Positions 5,180-5,251 of a DNA stretch of 5,251 nt are shown here, piece by piece. Source of the stretch: Verrucomicrobiota bacterium (GTDB taxonomy: Bacteria > Verrucomicrobiota > Verrucomicrobiia > Limisphaerales > JAEYXS01). Numbering within the stretch: the stretch's first letter is position 1; each line of letters opens with the position of its first letter. The notes below the pieces were generated by a model. It worked only from the letters and a program-made list of their open reading frames with translations, was not told where the DNA came from and made no database searches. Both the position numbers and the translations under genes were made by a program. Location: assembly GCA_021156225.1 (NCBI GenBank), contig JAJNBN010000308.1, positions 1 through 5,251 of the forward strand, in the 5' to 3' direction.

Positions 5180-5251
5180 ATGAGCAGCAGCAAACGCATA
5201 CCGACGGATGGCGGAGCGAGCTTGAGCCATAACCCGTTTGGAGCGCTCTCC
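5180..5251 (+). CDS. N-terminus of a truncated gene, possibly SUI1/YciH-type translation factor
   Basis: The reading frame is open from ATG 5180 to the window edge, giving 24 residues that begin MSSSKRIPTDGG and end SHNPFGALS. It starts 19 nt after the SMP-30 stop on the same strand and is preceded by a well-placed AAGAGG. The peptide is hydrophilic with no signal sequence, so the product is probably cytoplasmic, unlike the other plus-strand genes. The pattern of basic residues, 'IPTDGG' and 'NPF(G/A)xL' recalls the disordered start of bacterial SUI1/eIF1-like (YciH) proteins from Verrucomicrobia. This is recollection from a very short segment and the family call is weak. That a coding region starts here is better supported than what it encodes. 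Confidence 0.6.
   Translation, partial: MSSSKRIPTDGGASLSHNPFGALS

Overview
The window (5251 bp, GC-rich, strong preference for G or C in third codon positions) looks like a chromosomal segment from a Verrucomicrobiota or other PVC-group bacterium. That placement is inferred from protein style: a secreted DUF4185-like propeller, an enterochelin-esterase-like hydrolase with the signature 'GASSGGIC...WERPDQF', and an SMP-30 protein with an 'FADAP' start. All three resemble proteins I associate with Planctomycetes and Verrucomicrobia. No mobile element, CRISPR array, tRNA or rRNA was seen.

Layout, left to right. (1) Positions 2-64 probably hold the last 20 codons of an upstream plus-strand gene. 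(2) Two plus-strand genes for exported proteins follow at 89-1162 (sialidase/GH-like beta-propeller) and 1217-2098 (alpha/beta-hydrolase esterase with a visible Ser-Asp-His triad). They look like one transcription unit. (3) A strong stem-loop followed by a T-rich run (2117-2174) appears to terminate that unit. It lies inside the 3' end of the convergent minus-strand operon. (4) That operon, read from 3968 down to 2139, encodes LemA, an exported membrane-anchored TPM (YgcG-like) protein with a Gly/Ser-rich tail, and a small soluble TPM protein. Both junctions have exactly 3 nt between stop and start. (5) A divergent intergenic region (3969-4173) holds two hairpins and a coding-like stretch of unclear status. 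(6) A plus-strand gene at 4174-5160 encodes a secreted SMP-30/gluconolactonase-like six-bladed propeller. (7) The window ends in the first 24 codons of a plus-strand gene at 5180 with an excellent ribosome binding site. Its start resembles a SUI1-type translation factor, but too little is present to be sure.

The two exported plus-strand enzymes and the SMP-30 protein fit together as extracytoplasmic carbohydrate, ester or lactone processing. The LemA-TPM-TPM operon is a separate conserved envelope module inserted in opposite orientation between them. Nothing here amounts to a clearly new system. The best second looks are the terminator that doubles as coding sequence, the Glu-to-Asp change at a metal-ligand position of the SMP-30 protein, and the structured, coding-like leader upstream of it.
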